Positions 38,222 to 46,088 of a stretch of 64,000 nucleotides of DNA are shown in pieces; position 1 is the stretch's first letter; each line of letters opens with the position of its first letter. The notes under the pieces are model-generated. The model made no database searches. It saw nothing but the letters and a program-made list of their open reading frames with translations, and was not told where the DNA came from. This DNA comes from Pseudoalteromonas sp. N1230-9 (GTDB lineage: Bacteria; Pseudomonadota; Gammaproteobacteria; Enterobacterales; Alteromonadaceae): positions 248,001 through 312,000 of the forward strand of contig NZ_CP090420.1 in NCBI RefSeq assembly GCF_032716425.1, read 5' to 3'. The translations under genes were made by a program, and so were the position numbers.

Positions 38222-38610
38222 GTGGATATTTTTATAACTAGCAAAAGGTTAGTATGTTCGATACAAACATTTGATGATTACATAAAGTACTCAAGCTTGA
38301 TTAAGACCTTTGTTAATAGTCATGTTCAAAACTTGCTGAATGCTGGGGTTAACGTCGTTATGGATTTTCCAGCTAATACCGTAAAGCAAAGAGCTTGGTT
38401 TATATCACTGTGTTGTGAAATAAACAGTGAACATGAATTTTAGTATTTAGATTTAACCGATGAGCAATGTTTATCTCATCTCGCTAAACGTCGGATTGAA
38501 CAACCAGAAAGAGCTATGTTTGACACAAAAGCTGTATATCATCAAGTAACCCAGTATTTTGAAGCACCAATGGCTAGTGAAAACCTTCGTTTGATACGTG
38601 TAAGAAAAGT
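38222..38610 (+). pseudogene. Broken AAA/P-loop ATPase fragment
   Basis: The segment before 38441 (MDIFITSKRLVCSIQTFDDY...) and the segment after the in-frame TAG at 38441 (YLDLTDEQCLSHLAKRRIEQ...) read as one protein of the AAA_33-type kinase-like ATPases found in integron cassettes. The TAG is a premature stop and the P-loop N-terminus is absent, so it is a fragment. The natural end near RLIRVRK is obscured because the frame runs on into the attC-like repeat. Confidence 0.65.
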
Positions 38611-38611
38611 T

Positions 38612-38706
38612 CGCATAACAAGCTGCTTAAAGCAGAACCATAACGCATGGCATCTTACTAAATTAGCTTTAGTGTTTACGTCGCAATTGTTTAGGTCGGA
38701 GCAAAC
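38612..38706 (+). repeat. attC-like repeat A
   Basis: About 95 bases that recall, from memory, the Vibrio cholerae repeat (VCR): left part TAACAAGCTGCTTAAAGCAG, then AACGCATGGC, then TTTAGTGTTTACG and TTTAGGTCGG. It shares GGCATCTT, AGTGTTTAC and TTAGGTC with repeat B, the latter two at the same 20-base spacing. Looks like a degenerate cassette recombination site. No folding was computed. Confidence 0.5.
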
Positions 38707-38889
38707 CTTACCTATTACCTAACACAGCGTTACTACACTCCTGTTTTGGCATTAACATGAATAACTCACTGAATTTGTTTATGTCACAGGCAGCGATAAG
38801 CAAATTGCTTGCGCTAGTATAATTAAGCTCAATAGGATATTCTCATCGGCAATTTTTATTAAGATGTATTTTATTATAAAAGGATTTTT

Positions 38890-39495
38890 ATGTTTGAGAG
38901 CATCTCTGCGCTATCTGGCTTACTGGCTACGATTTGGATTTCTGTCGGTGTTTTCGTAACGGCTAAGTTTTACCCGAATTACGATCATAAAAACCAATTT
39001 TGCAGTGAATTAGGCGCTGCGGGTAGCCCCACTGAAAAGTTATCACCTATTATCAATAATTATCCACTCGGTTTTATATTTTGCTTATTTGGTTGGCATT
39101 TAACACAGCTTAATAATGCGAACATTGCTCTTGTCGTTACAGGTATTCTTATAATGCTCCATGGAATAGGAACATGGGTTGCGGGTTACTTTCCAATGGA
39201 TAAAGACCCTTATACCCAGTCACCAACGTTGAGCTGTAAAATACACTCATGGGCGGGTGTTATGATGCTTTTATCTCTTTTAATTGCCCCTGTAATAGTC
39301 GCATTAAGCCCTGCCTCTACTTATATTCCTTTTGAGTTTAGAGTGTTTTCAATTATTGTCGTTTTGTTAGCTATTTTTTATTTAGTAAAAATGGCTAAAG
39401 GTTTGAAAAATAGAAAATTAACTGGCTTTTATCAGCGTCTATCGTACTGGGTCAAGTTGATCTGGCTAAGTGTTCTATCTTTGTTATTAATATAA
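38890..39495 (+). CDS. DUF998 membrane protein
   Basis: 201 residues with six hydrophobic segments. The NQFCSELGAAGSPTEK, GIGTWVAGYFPMDKDP and KIHSWAG motifs are those of DUF998. A ATAAAAGGA box precedes the ATG. Function unknown. It sits as a stand-alone same-strand gene typical of a cassette between the broken ATPase and a 72-residue gene. Confidence 0.85.
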   Translation: MFESISALSGLLATIWISVGVFVTAKFYPNYDHKNQFCSELGAAGSPTEKLSPIINNYPLGFIFCLFGWHLTQLNNANIALVVTGILIMLHGIGTWVAGYFPMDKDPYTQSPTLSCKIHSWAGVMMLLSLLIAPVIVALSPASTYIPFEFRVFSIIVVLLAIFYLVKMAKGLKNRKLTGFYQRLSYWVKLIWLSVLSLLLI

Positions 39496-39562
39496 GGTTA
39501 GTTACATAGTTGAAGTCTGCTGATAGCACTAAAAATACAAACAATAGATTGACAGGAAATTT

Positions 39563-39781
39563 ATGAGAGAAGAATTGAGAGCCAAAATACTGGAAGTTTG
39601 CGATAAAAAAATGAAGAGCAAGGGAGAGAATGTTAGTCTGTCATTTTACGCCTTTTTTAAAAATAAAAATGATTGCCCTGAATTGCTAATGGAAGCGGCT
39701 ACATGGTGGATCCAAACTCATAAGTTAGATCACTTTGTTAAAGCAAAAACGATCAAAGAGATGGTAGAAAGTAATTTATAA
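39563..39781 (+). CDS. Conserved hypothetical small protein
   Basis: 72 residues, charged and helical, from an ATG with a GACAGGAAA box. No domain recognised. Small lone ORFs of this kind are common in integron cassettes. The stop (TTATAACAAGC) is followed by an attC-like beginning, but no full repeat is seen there. Confidence 0.6.
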   Translation: MREELRAKILEVCDKKMKSKGENVSLSFYAFFKNKNDCPELLMEAATWWIQTHKLDHFVKAKTIKEMVESNL

Positions 39782-39919
39782 CAAGCTCTCTTAGACGCCA
39801 CTAACATGTGTCTTGATATTCAACTGCACTTGGTTTAAGAATGAACGACAACCGGTATCAACTTTACAAGTATGCAGTCTTGGAATATTTTCTAAATTAC
39901 TACCACATTAAAGGTACAT

Positions 39920-40420
39920 ATGAAATTTGAAGTCCTCACTAAAAGTCATGTAAGTAAACTATTGGACTTTGAATTGAAAAATAGAGAATGGTTTGAAAGT
40001 TATATTTCGCCAAGGCCTAATGACTTTTACTCTCACAGCGGTGTTAATAAACATATTGATTCTCTACTTAATCAAATAAATTCAGGTAATGCCTTTTGCG
40101 GAGTTATACTTAAATATAATGTTATTGTCGCGAGAGCTAACTTAAAAAATATTTCAGACCAAAGTGCTTATGTCGGTTATCGTGTTGGCAAAGATTTTAC
40201 ATCTCAAGGTGTGGCAACTTACTGTTTAGAGCAATTAATTGATATTGGAAAAAGTAAGCTTAATTTAAAACAACTCAACGCCCAAGTGCTAAATAATAAT
40301 CCTACTTCAATGCACATATTGCACAAATTTGGTTTTGAAGCTGTTAGTACAACACCAAACTTTATAAAATTAAATAATAAACAATTAAGTTGCACTGAAC
40401 TCATCTTAAAATATGCATGA
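39920..40420 (+). CDS. GNAT acetyltransferase (RimJ/RimL type)
   Basis: 166 residues. YVGYRVGKDFTSQGVATYCLEQLIDIG is the acetyl-CoA motif of the RimJ/RimL branch, followed by NNPTSMHILHKFGFEA. Low GC. Substrate unknown; could be a protein N-terminus or a small molecule. A lone gene within the cassette-like stretch. Confidence 0.85.
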   Translation: MKFEVLTKSHVSKLLDFELKNREWFESYISPRPNDFYSHSGVNKHIDSLLNQINSGNAFCGVILKYNVIVARANLKNISDQSAYVGYRVGKDFTSQGVATYCLEQLIDIGKSKLNLKQLNAQVLNNNPTSMHILHKFGFEAVSTTPNFIKLNNKQLSCTELILKYA

Positions 40421-40453
40421 CTATGCAATCAAGAGCCCACACACATAGCTAAC

Positions 40454-40478
40454 GCTTGGTTCTTTAACTGAGCCAAGC
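40454..40478. repeat. Hairpin downstream of GNAT gene
   Basis: GCTTGGTTC / GAGCCAAGC arms of 9 bp (one G-T wobble) with a 7-base loop, 34 bases after the GNAT stop. No U-tract. It may be a terminator or the left half of a decayed attC site, since AACGCTTGG resembles the left box. Confidence 0.35.
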
Positions 40479-40629
40479 TTCGATAAAGAGCGAATCACAG
40501 AACTTTGTTTTTTGTTAACTTTATCAATTAATTACCTCGTAAAGTAAACATCCGTAAGTAGAAATGCGAGACGGTTTGAGGCAAAGAATTGAACTAATCG
40601 TTCAAATATTATTAAGGTTAAGGAGTAAC

Positions 40630-41067
40630 ATGGATATTTCACTGGAAGGAATAGGTAAATCGAATTACGAAGCTGTTTGTGATTTAGATGTAACCGATGA
40701 GCAAGAAGAGTATGTAGCTAGCAACATGTGGTCTCTTGTAGAAGCTCATTATAACTCAGGGTATATCTGCAAAGCGATTTGCCACAATGGTCAGCCAGTT
40801 GGTTTTTTTATGTGGGTTTTAGAGAACCCATCCAAAATTTCAATTTGGCGTTTTATGGTAGACCAACATCATCAGAAAAGGGGCATTGGAAGAAAAGCGT
40901 TAAAGATGGTTTTAAAAGAAATCACGACAGATTCGACAATCAAGGAAATCGAGATTTGCTACAATCCCAAAAACCCAGTGGCAAAAGACTTTTATTCTAG
41001 TTTTGGTTTTGAGGAGGTTGGCATGGACGAAGATGGTCAAGACATGCTCGCTCTTATTAAGCTATAA
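40630..41067 (+). CDS. GNAT acetyltransferase (polyamine-like)
   Basis: The ATG at 40630 has a clear AAGGAG box (145 residues); the ORF start at 40564 has none. The acetyl-CoA motif is RFMVDQHHQKRGIGRKALKMV, and NPVAKDFYSSFGFEEVG completes the fold. Resembles spermidine/spermine-type or PaiA-like acetyltransferases, but this is not decisive. Confidence 0.83.
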   Translation: MDISLEGIGKSNYEAVCDLDVTDEQEEYVASNMWSLVEAHYNSGYICKAICHNGQPVGFFMWVLENPSKISIWRFMVDQHHQKRGIGRKALKMVLKEITTDSTIKEIEICYNPKNPVAKDFYSSFGFEEVGMDEDGQDMLALIKL

Positions 41068-41177
41068 AAACCTAATAAAACGCTCCAACCACATTAGCTT
41101 TGGTGTTTAGGTGGTAGGCCGAAACGGCTATATTATGTTGCTCACCTTTAACGGGTAGTATTAAGATAGAGGTTAAA

Positions 41178-41654
41178 ATGTCTTCTGTACCAAGAAATAA
41201 GGTTGAATTGAAGTTAGCTATAGACTCAACATTTCCAAAATTAATGGCTGATTATCGCTCAATTCCACAAAGCAAAGCTCGTAAGCTTGGCATAGAGGGA
41301 AACGTCAAAGGTACAATCATTAGCGTTAGTGACACAGTGGCTTACCTGATTGGTTGGAGCAAGCTCGTTCTTAAATGGTACCACCTAAAATCTCAAAATC
41401 AGCATGTGGATTTCCCTGAAACCGGTTATAAATGGAATCAACTGGGGTTACTCGCCGAAAGTTTCTACGAAGAATATCGTGATTGGAAATACGATGTTCT
41501 TCTCATGGAGCTTGAGTCTACGGTGAACGAGATACTTTTACTTGTTTCAAGTTTAAGTGACCATGAGTTATATGGTGTCGCGTTGTATGAGCAATGGACT
41601 TTAGGGCGTATGGTCCAGTTGAATACGTTATCCCCTATGAAAAATACGTACTAA
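41178..41654 (+). CDS. ClbS/DfsB family protein, C-terminus short
   Basis: 158 residues. NKVELKLAIDSTFPKLMADY, SVSDTVAYLIGWSKLVLKWY, FPETGYKWNQLGLLAESFY and WTLGRMVQLNTLSPMKN match the ClbS/DfsB four-helix family. Known members normally continue as about 10-15 more residues after SPxKN; here a stop follows NTY, so the tail is missing or altered. ClbS opens the cyclopropane warhead of colibactin, protecting producers. Function here is unproven. Confidence 0.82.
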   Translation: MSSVPRNKVELKLAIDSTFPKLMADYRSIPQSKARKLGIEGNVKGTIISVSDTVAYLIGWSKLVLKWYHLKSQNQHVDFPETGYKWNQLGLLAESFYEEYRDWKYDVLLMELESTVNEILLLVSSLSDHELYGVALYEQWTLGRMVQLNTLSPMKNTY

Positions 41655-41684
41655 AGTTCGACGTTTCAATAGAGAGTATACATA

Positions 41685-41779
41685 TTAGGGCGTATCAAAG
41701 GGATTCTCAGTGCTTGGCATCTTCGATTAGTTTTAACGTTAGTGTTTACAGCACAGCAAGTTAGGTCAGGTGGTTGCGT
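41685..41779 (+). repeat. attC-like repeat B
   Basis: About 95 bases, 31 after the ClbS stop. TCAAAGGGATTCTCAGTGCT followed by TGGCATCTTC matches the left part of the VCR as I remember it, and AGTGTTTAC and GTTAGGTC match repeat A. GTTAGGT fits the attC right core GTTRRRY. Similarity to A over about 60 bases is clear by eye. Confidence 0.5.
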
Positions 41780-41903
41780 TGTTTGTACTTTTAATAGTTC
41801 ACAGATTATTTTTAACCCACTGAAATTTAATATAAATAATTTTTAAGTTTAATAAGCTAGCTTCTTCTGTTGTTTTTTCTCTGCGTCTCTAAGTGCCAAG
41901 GAA

Positions 41904-42122
41904 GTGACGGAATTTAAAATTCGAAATACGCATACTCTGCAAATAAAATCTCAAGAAACTGGACTGGATTATAAGTTATATATTCGCCTGCCAAACGATT
42001 ACTCAGAAAAACAAAAGCTACCTGCTGGTTTTATTAAACGCCATAGGTTATTCAGTTACGGTGGCAAGTGGTATGTACATTTTACTATAAACATCGTTAC
42101 GCTCGCGTTTTCCAACTGCTAA
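41904..42122 (+). pseudogene. Alpha/beta-hydrolase (esterase) fragment
   Basis: From GTG at 41904: IKSQETGLDYKLYIRLPNDYSEKQKLP is the beginning of an enterobactin-esterase-like / PHB-type hydrolase domain, but after residue 40 the sequence changes to unrelated residues and stops. It looks like a truncated remnant. No ribosome binding site of note. Confidence 0.55.
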
Positions 42123-42504
42123 AACGGTCACATGATTATATTGCCTTTAACTTCATAGGCGTGACGATAGCCAGACTGACTCAGCTTAATTTTATAAATA
42201 CAGATGCATATTTTTATAAATAGGAAAGTTTAGCTTTATATTTTATCAGTATAAGTTTAAAAATTTAAATTTATACCTAGAAAATTTTCTTAAAATTAAT
42301 GGAAGTGATCGGTTAATAGTATAAGTTTCTTATAGCTGCTAAACGATTTCTCACGAAATAATTATTTCTAAACCTTTCTTTATATCCAAATTAGCTTTTG
42401 TAACTTTTTGGTTTTATTTTGTTTTTTGCAAATGTAATTTAATGGGTTGTGAAAATAGTTAAATTAAGATGTTTTTTATGTTGACTTTATGCCCTTTCAA
42501 GGTA
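42123..42504. other. AT-rich gap before peptide operon
   Basis: About 380 bases, very rich in A and T, with no convincing gene. It probably contains the promoter of the peptide operon; I could not fix the -35 and -10 elements with confidence. Confidence 0.5.
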
Positions 42505-42541
42505 TTTTTAAAGTGTACCTTTTGTAGGTGCACTTTAAAAA
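42505..42541 (+). promoter_or_regulatory. 16-bp leader hairpin before peptide gene
   Basis: Arms TTTTTAAAGTGTACCT and AGGTGCACTTTAAAAA pair over 16 positions (one T-G wobble), with a TTTGT loop. It ends 12 bases before the GGAGGA box of the peptide gene. Without a U-tract on the plus strand it is more likely a 5' leader structure affecting mRNA stability or translation than a terminator. Confidence 0.6.
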
Positions 42542-42567
42542 TGTCAAATAAATTGGAGGATTTTATT

Positions 42568-42660
42568 ATGAATATAAATAAAGAAAAATTATTTCATCCG
42601 AAAGGTGTTTTATTTACTGCAGTAAAACTGTGGTCAAAAAATGAAGTTAAGAAGTCTTAA
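42568..42660 (+). CDS. 30-residue candidate RiPP precursor peptide
   Basis: A longer frame begins at 42469, but that region is a hairpin and the ATG at 42568 has an ideal GGAGGA box 7 bases upstream. The 30 residues start MNINKEKLFHPKGVLF and end TAVKLWSKNEVKKS. The peptide is basic (six to seven net lysines/arginines-type charges), has no cysteine, one tryptophan and a possible amphipathic part. It is followed by a hairpin and then the HExxH enzyme gene, so a precursor role fits. No leader/core boundary or homologue was recognised. Confidence 0.6.
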   Translation: MNINKEKLFHPKGVLFTAVKLWSKNEVKKS

Positions 42661-42672
42661 CTCTAATACTTC

Positions 42673-42701
42673 TCAAAGACAAAGCTTAGCTTTGTCTTTG
42701 A
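42673..42701 (+). terminator. Perfect 13-bp hairpin between peptide and enzyme genes
   Basis: TCAAAGACAAAGC / GCTTTGTCTTTGA with a TTA loop and a short T-rich tail. It starts 12 bases after the peptide stop. It may act as a partial terminator or 3' stabiliser that raises peptide mRNA over the downstream genes, a common device in peptide operons. Confidence 0.65.
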
Positions 42702-42738
42702 TTTCTTGTATTTCATATATTGAAAGGTTTAAATTCCA

Positions 42739-43677
42739 ATGGAAACACTCGAAAAATTACTGGAAAAAAAGAAATATTTTGATGAAAGAGTAACTGCCTC
42801 TATCTTATATTTGAGTGAGGCATTGAAAGTTGAAATTCATAATACTTCAGAGCTTTCTCCTAGTTGGATGACTTATGGCTACTACTTTTCGTGTTTGAAG
42901 AAAATTGAGGAAAATGATTTAGTGGTTGCTAAATCCTTCCTACAAAAAGCTATAGATAGTTATCATTATAAGTTATCAGAAATAAAGGTAACTTTTGCGG
43001 ATAAAATGTTTATGAAAAGCGAAGAGCATGCATTGATTCGTTCCATATATGATAGACCTGATAACAATGAAGCAGCTTATTTATTTGGTGCTTTTTCAAA
43101 TGATTTAGAGCAGGAAAAGAAAAAAATATATAAAGCACTTTCAACCATTGAAACTCACTTGCCAGAATATTATCAACAATTAGTTAACTTTATTCCTAAT
43201 TTGCTAATTACTGGTCCTACGGACACGCGGTTTATTACTTCTGCTTCAACAGTTAAGTTATTCGGATGTGTGATTATTGGATCATACGGAACTAGTTCTA
43301 TATGCACATATCTTGAAGATTTGATTCATGAGTTGGCGCATCATAGATTATTCTTAGAGCAAGCACATGATGAATTAATAAAAAACTCACCTAATGAAAA
43401 ATATCCAGCTCCATTCCGCTCTGACTTGCGACCTATGGCGGGGCTATTTCATGCTCACTATGTGTTGGGGAATATTTTTAAAACATTTCATACTTTATCG
43501 TGTTTGGAAGAATGGAAAAAAAACGCAGAATTTCAAGAGATGTTATCAAGTGCAAAGAGGCGTTTCTATCATGGCAAAGAAATAATCGATCAGCATGGTC
43601 AATTTACTGAACGAGGTTTAAATATATACCAAACCATAAATAAAGAAGTTGATTTGATAGTCGTTTCTGCGACATAG
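42739..43677 (+). CDS. HExxH-type putative 2-oxoglutarate-dependent peptide beta-hydroxylase
   Basis: 312 residues. The metal motif is H197-E-L-A-H201 in LEDLIHELAHHRLFLEQ. Further on lies the family signature FRSDLRPMAGLFHAHYVLGN (residues 226-245), which supplies the probable third ligand H238. This combination (HExxH plus R-x-D-x-R-P-x-x-G-L-x-H) is that of the HEXXH-motif peptide-modification family, now annotated as aKG-HExxH-type peptide beta-hydroxylases. Low GC, and the MFS gene follows after 25 bases. The reaction on the upstream peptide is inference. Confidence 0.85.
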   Translation: METLEKLLEKKKYFDERVTASILYLSEALKVEIHNTSELSPSWMTYGYYFSCLKKIEENDLVVAKSFLQKAIDSYHYKLSEIKVTFADKMFMKSEEHALIRSIYDRPDNNEAAYLFGAFSNDLEQEKKKIYKALSTIETHLPEYYQQLVNFIPNLLITGPTDTRFITSASTVKLFGCVIIGSYGTSSICTYLEDLIHELAHHRLFLEQAHDELIKNSPNEKYPAPFRSDLRPMAGLFHAHYVLGNIFKTFHTLSCLEEWKKNAEFQEMLSSAKRRFYHGKEIIDQHGQFTERGLNIYQTINKEVDLIVVSAT

Positions 43678-43702
43678 CGTTTGATTTATTAGGCCTTAAT
43701 TT

Positions 43703-44929
43703 ATGAGCAGTTGTAAGAAAAATCAAAATATGCCATTGCTAATGATGGCTTATTTTATCTCGTCTGCTGGAAATTGGATTTTCAAATTTGCCACCCCCTT
43801 ATATATATTTACTGCAACAAGCTCCGCACAGCTAATGGCTTTGGCGTATGCAGCGCAATTTTTACCTGTCGTTCTCTTTTCGTTGTTTGTTGGCTACGTA
43901 TCCGAGCGCTTCGATAATAAAAAACTGTTGCTGCTTATGGATTTTATAGGATTTGTATTGTGCTTAGCTTTATTTAGTCTGTGGCATGATGAAATGCCTA
44001 GTGAGCTATATATATTATATTCATTTTTAATTGCATCTATAACAACTTCTTATCATAGCTTTTTTCATGGTGCTATCCCAAGAGCTTTCACATCAAAACA
44101 AATCCATTCTGTGTCAGGTGGGATCGCTTTTATAGATTCATTCTTTCCCATTCTGGGGCCTATGCTGGGAGCTGTTGTGGCTTCTGTTATAAGCTATAAA
44201 TCTGCTTTGCTTCTTACTGGTTTTGGCTTTTTAGTTTCTTGGTTTATAACTTTATTTATTGTATTTCATGATCGTGAGCTAGAGAAAACTGGCAGCCTTT
44301 ATAAAACTATTAAAAACGGATTCAAAATAATAATTGAATCAAGATTTCTCTCTTTTGCTATTCTACGGTTTTTTATGGCTGGTATTGGTTTGAATTGTTT
44401 TGTTTCTTTATTTATGTTTTTACTTAAAACAGAATATTTTCTTTCAGATGTAGATGTCGGTATTGTTTATGCCATTTCTTTTATTGGGTTATTAGTCGGT
44501 AAACGAATTACGTCTTTTATTTATAATTATAGGTTTGATATAGAATTACTATTAACGTGCACAGGCTTGGTAACTGCATTATGCATATATTTGTTATCTA
44601 TTAGGATAGGTTTTGTAGCAGTGGTTGTTGCATGGAGTGTCATAACAATGATGAGTACAATCAATCTTATTATTTTATATACAGAAAGACAGAAAGAAGT
44701 TGATAAGTCTAATATTACTAATGTTGTCTCTATTTCAACAATGCTAATTTTATTGTCATTTCCCATAGGCTCTTTTAGTGCAAGTGAGCTAATAGAATTC
44801 TTGAACGTATTTGATGTTATTAATATCTCTGCTTTATATTTACTTATTTTAAGTGGTATTTTTCTTTTGAGCTGGTGTTACAGTTGGGTAAAGCGACTCT
44901 CTAGGCAAGATACTAGTGAAGAAAGCTAG
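43703..44929 (+). CDS. MFS transporter, candidate peptide exporter
   Basis: 408 residues with about twelve membrane helices; the N-terminus (MMAYFISSAGNWIFKFATPLY) and the FVGYVSERFDNKKLLLLMD loop are typical of the MFS_3/EntS-like branch. It is 25 bases downstream of the HExxH enzyme and shares its AT-rich composition. Export of the mature peptide or of a related compound is inferred from context. No separate protease gene is seen. Confidence 0.88.
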   Translation: MSSCKKNQNMPLLMMAYFISSAGNWIFKFATPLYIFTATSSAQLMALAYAAQFLPVVLFSLFVGYVSERFDNKKLLLLMDFIGFVLCLALFSLWHDEMPSELYILYSFLIASITTSYHSFFHGAIPRAFTSKQIHSVSGGIAFIDSFFPILGPMLGAVVASVISYKSALLLTGFGFLVSWFITLFIVFHDRELEKTGSLYKTIKNGFKIIIESRFLSFAILRFFMAGIGLNCFVSLFMFLLKTEYFLSDVDVGIVYAISFIGLLVGKRITSFIYNYRFDIELLLTCTGLVTALCIYLLSIRIGFVAVVVAWSVITMMSTINLIILYTERQKEVDKSNITNVVSISTMLILLSFPIGSFSASELIEFLNVFDVINISALYLLILSGIFLLSWCYSWVKRLSRQDTSEES

Positions 44930-45185
44930 GTTTATTCTTTACAAGGTAATTGTGACTTTAGAGGTTTATTTTTGCAAATTGTGAGAATTGTTTCATTAAA
45001 TGGTAAGGCTCAATAAAGGAGGCAGCTTTAAAAGCAAAATTTCTAGGGTTTAACTTTTTAAACATTTGATACATATTTGGCTTTAAAAATACAATTAGAG
45101 TTCATCGCATCATGCTTGCTTTGCTTAATAGACTGGCGTAACTTAATACTGGTACGATGAGTCTATAAGAATAAAAAGGTCAAAC

Positions 45186-46088
45186 GTGACGATTAAACAA
45201 GAATCAGTATTTATAAAGCTCGCCGAAAGCCAAACATTACACTTACGCCGTATTAGTAGAACGGATGCCAAAGGGCCTGCAGTGTTTTTTATGCATGGTG
45301 CTGTAGAAAATGGCAAAATCTTTTACACCCACAGTAATAAAGGCTTGGCCCCTTTTTTAGCTGAGCAGGGTTATGTTTGCTATGTAGCTGATTTACGTGG
45401 TCGTGGAGAGAGTAAGCCTGCCATATCAAAGCATGCAAAGTATGGTCAAACTGAAGCTATTTTAGAAGATATTCCCGCATTTTTAGAAAAGATTAAACAG
45501 CTTGAAGGTGAGCCTGCTCGTTATTGGGTGGCACACTCTTGGGGCGGGGTGTTAATGAACAGTGTATTTGCGCGTTTTCCTGAGCTGATTGACGATGTAA
45601 AAGCGTGTGCTTATTTTGGCTCTAAGCGGTCTTTGTATAACCACCATCCGAGTAAGTATATTCAAGGTAATTTAATTTGGTATGGACTGGCGCCATTAGT
45701 TGCCCGCAAGCATGGCTTTGTTCCTGCTAAAAAACTTAAGTGGGGCAGTGATGATGAAACCCGTAAATCCCATTACCAAAGTATGCAATGGGCTAAGCGC
45801 AAACCTTGGGTCGATACTGATGATGGTTTTGATTACGCTAAAGCATTAGCCGATAAATCGTTACCACCTATCATGCATGTTGCGGGGATTAAAGACAAAG
45901 CACTGTGCCAGCCCATTGATATCGAAAAGTTTATGGCTGAGTCAGGTATAGGTAAACAAACTATGACTATTTATGGGCGAAAACATGGTCATAAAGTCGA
46001 TTATGACCACATTAACATGCTTACTCATCCACAGGCTCGTCAGGATCAGTTTGTTGATCTTCTGAACTGGTTTGAGGGCCACTCATAA
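45186..46088 (+). CDS. Alpha/beta hydrolase
   Basis: 300 residues from a GTG start. FMHGAVENGK forms the oxyanion region, the nucleophile elbow is AHSWGG, and the late RKHGHKVDYDH carries the catalytic histidine. Substrate unknown. Its 3' end overlaps the convergent sulfotransferase by 68 bases. The 256-base gap upstream (44930-45185) holds no convincing gene. Confidence 0.85.
   Translation: MTIKQESVFIKLAESQTLHLRRISRTDAKGPAVFFMHGAVENGKIFYTHSNKGLAPFLAEQGYVCYVADLRGRGESKPAISKHAKYGQTEAILEDIPAFLEKIKQLEGEPARYWVAHSWGGVLMNSVFARFPELIDDVKACAYFGSKRSLYNHHPSKYIQGNLIWYGLAPLVARKHGFVPAKKLKWGSDDETRKSHYQSMQWAKRKPWVDTDDGFDYAKALADKSLPPIMHVAGIKDKALCQPIDIEKFMAESGIGKQTMTIYGRKHGHKVDYDHINMLTHPQARQDQFVDLLNWFEGHS

Noticed and set aside
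41091..41120. Third attC-like repeat after the second GNAT gene
   Set aside because: Shares a stretch with repeat A but lacks the left half and the 20-base spacing; too weak to list as a feature.
42469..42567. Extension of the 30-residue peptide ORF to an upstream ATG
   Set aside because: The extra codons lie in the 16-bp leader hairpin and no ribosome binding site precedes them; the ATG at 42568 has an ideal one.
44958..45074. 38-residue minus-strand ORF (MYQMFKKLNPRNFAFKAASF...)
   Set aside because: Looks somewhat protein-like, and could be a second peptide or a remnant, but it has no ribosome binding site and no recognisable family.
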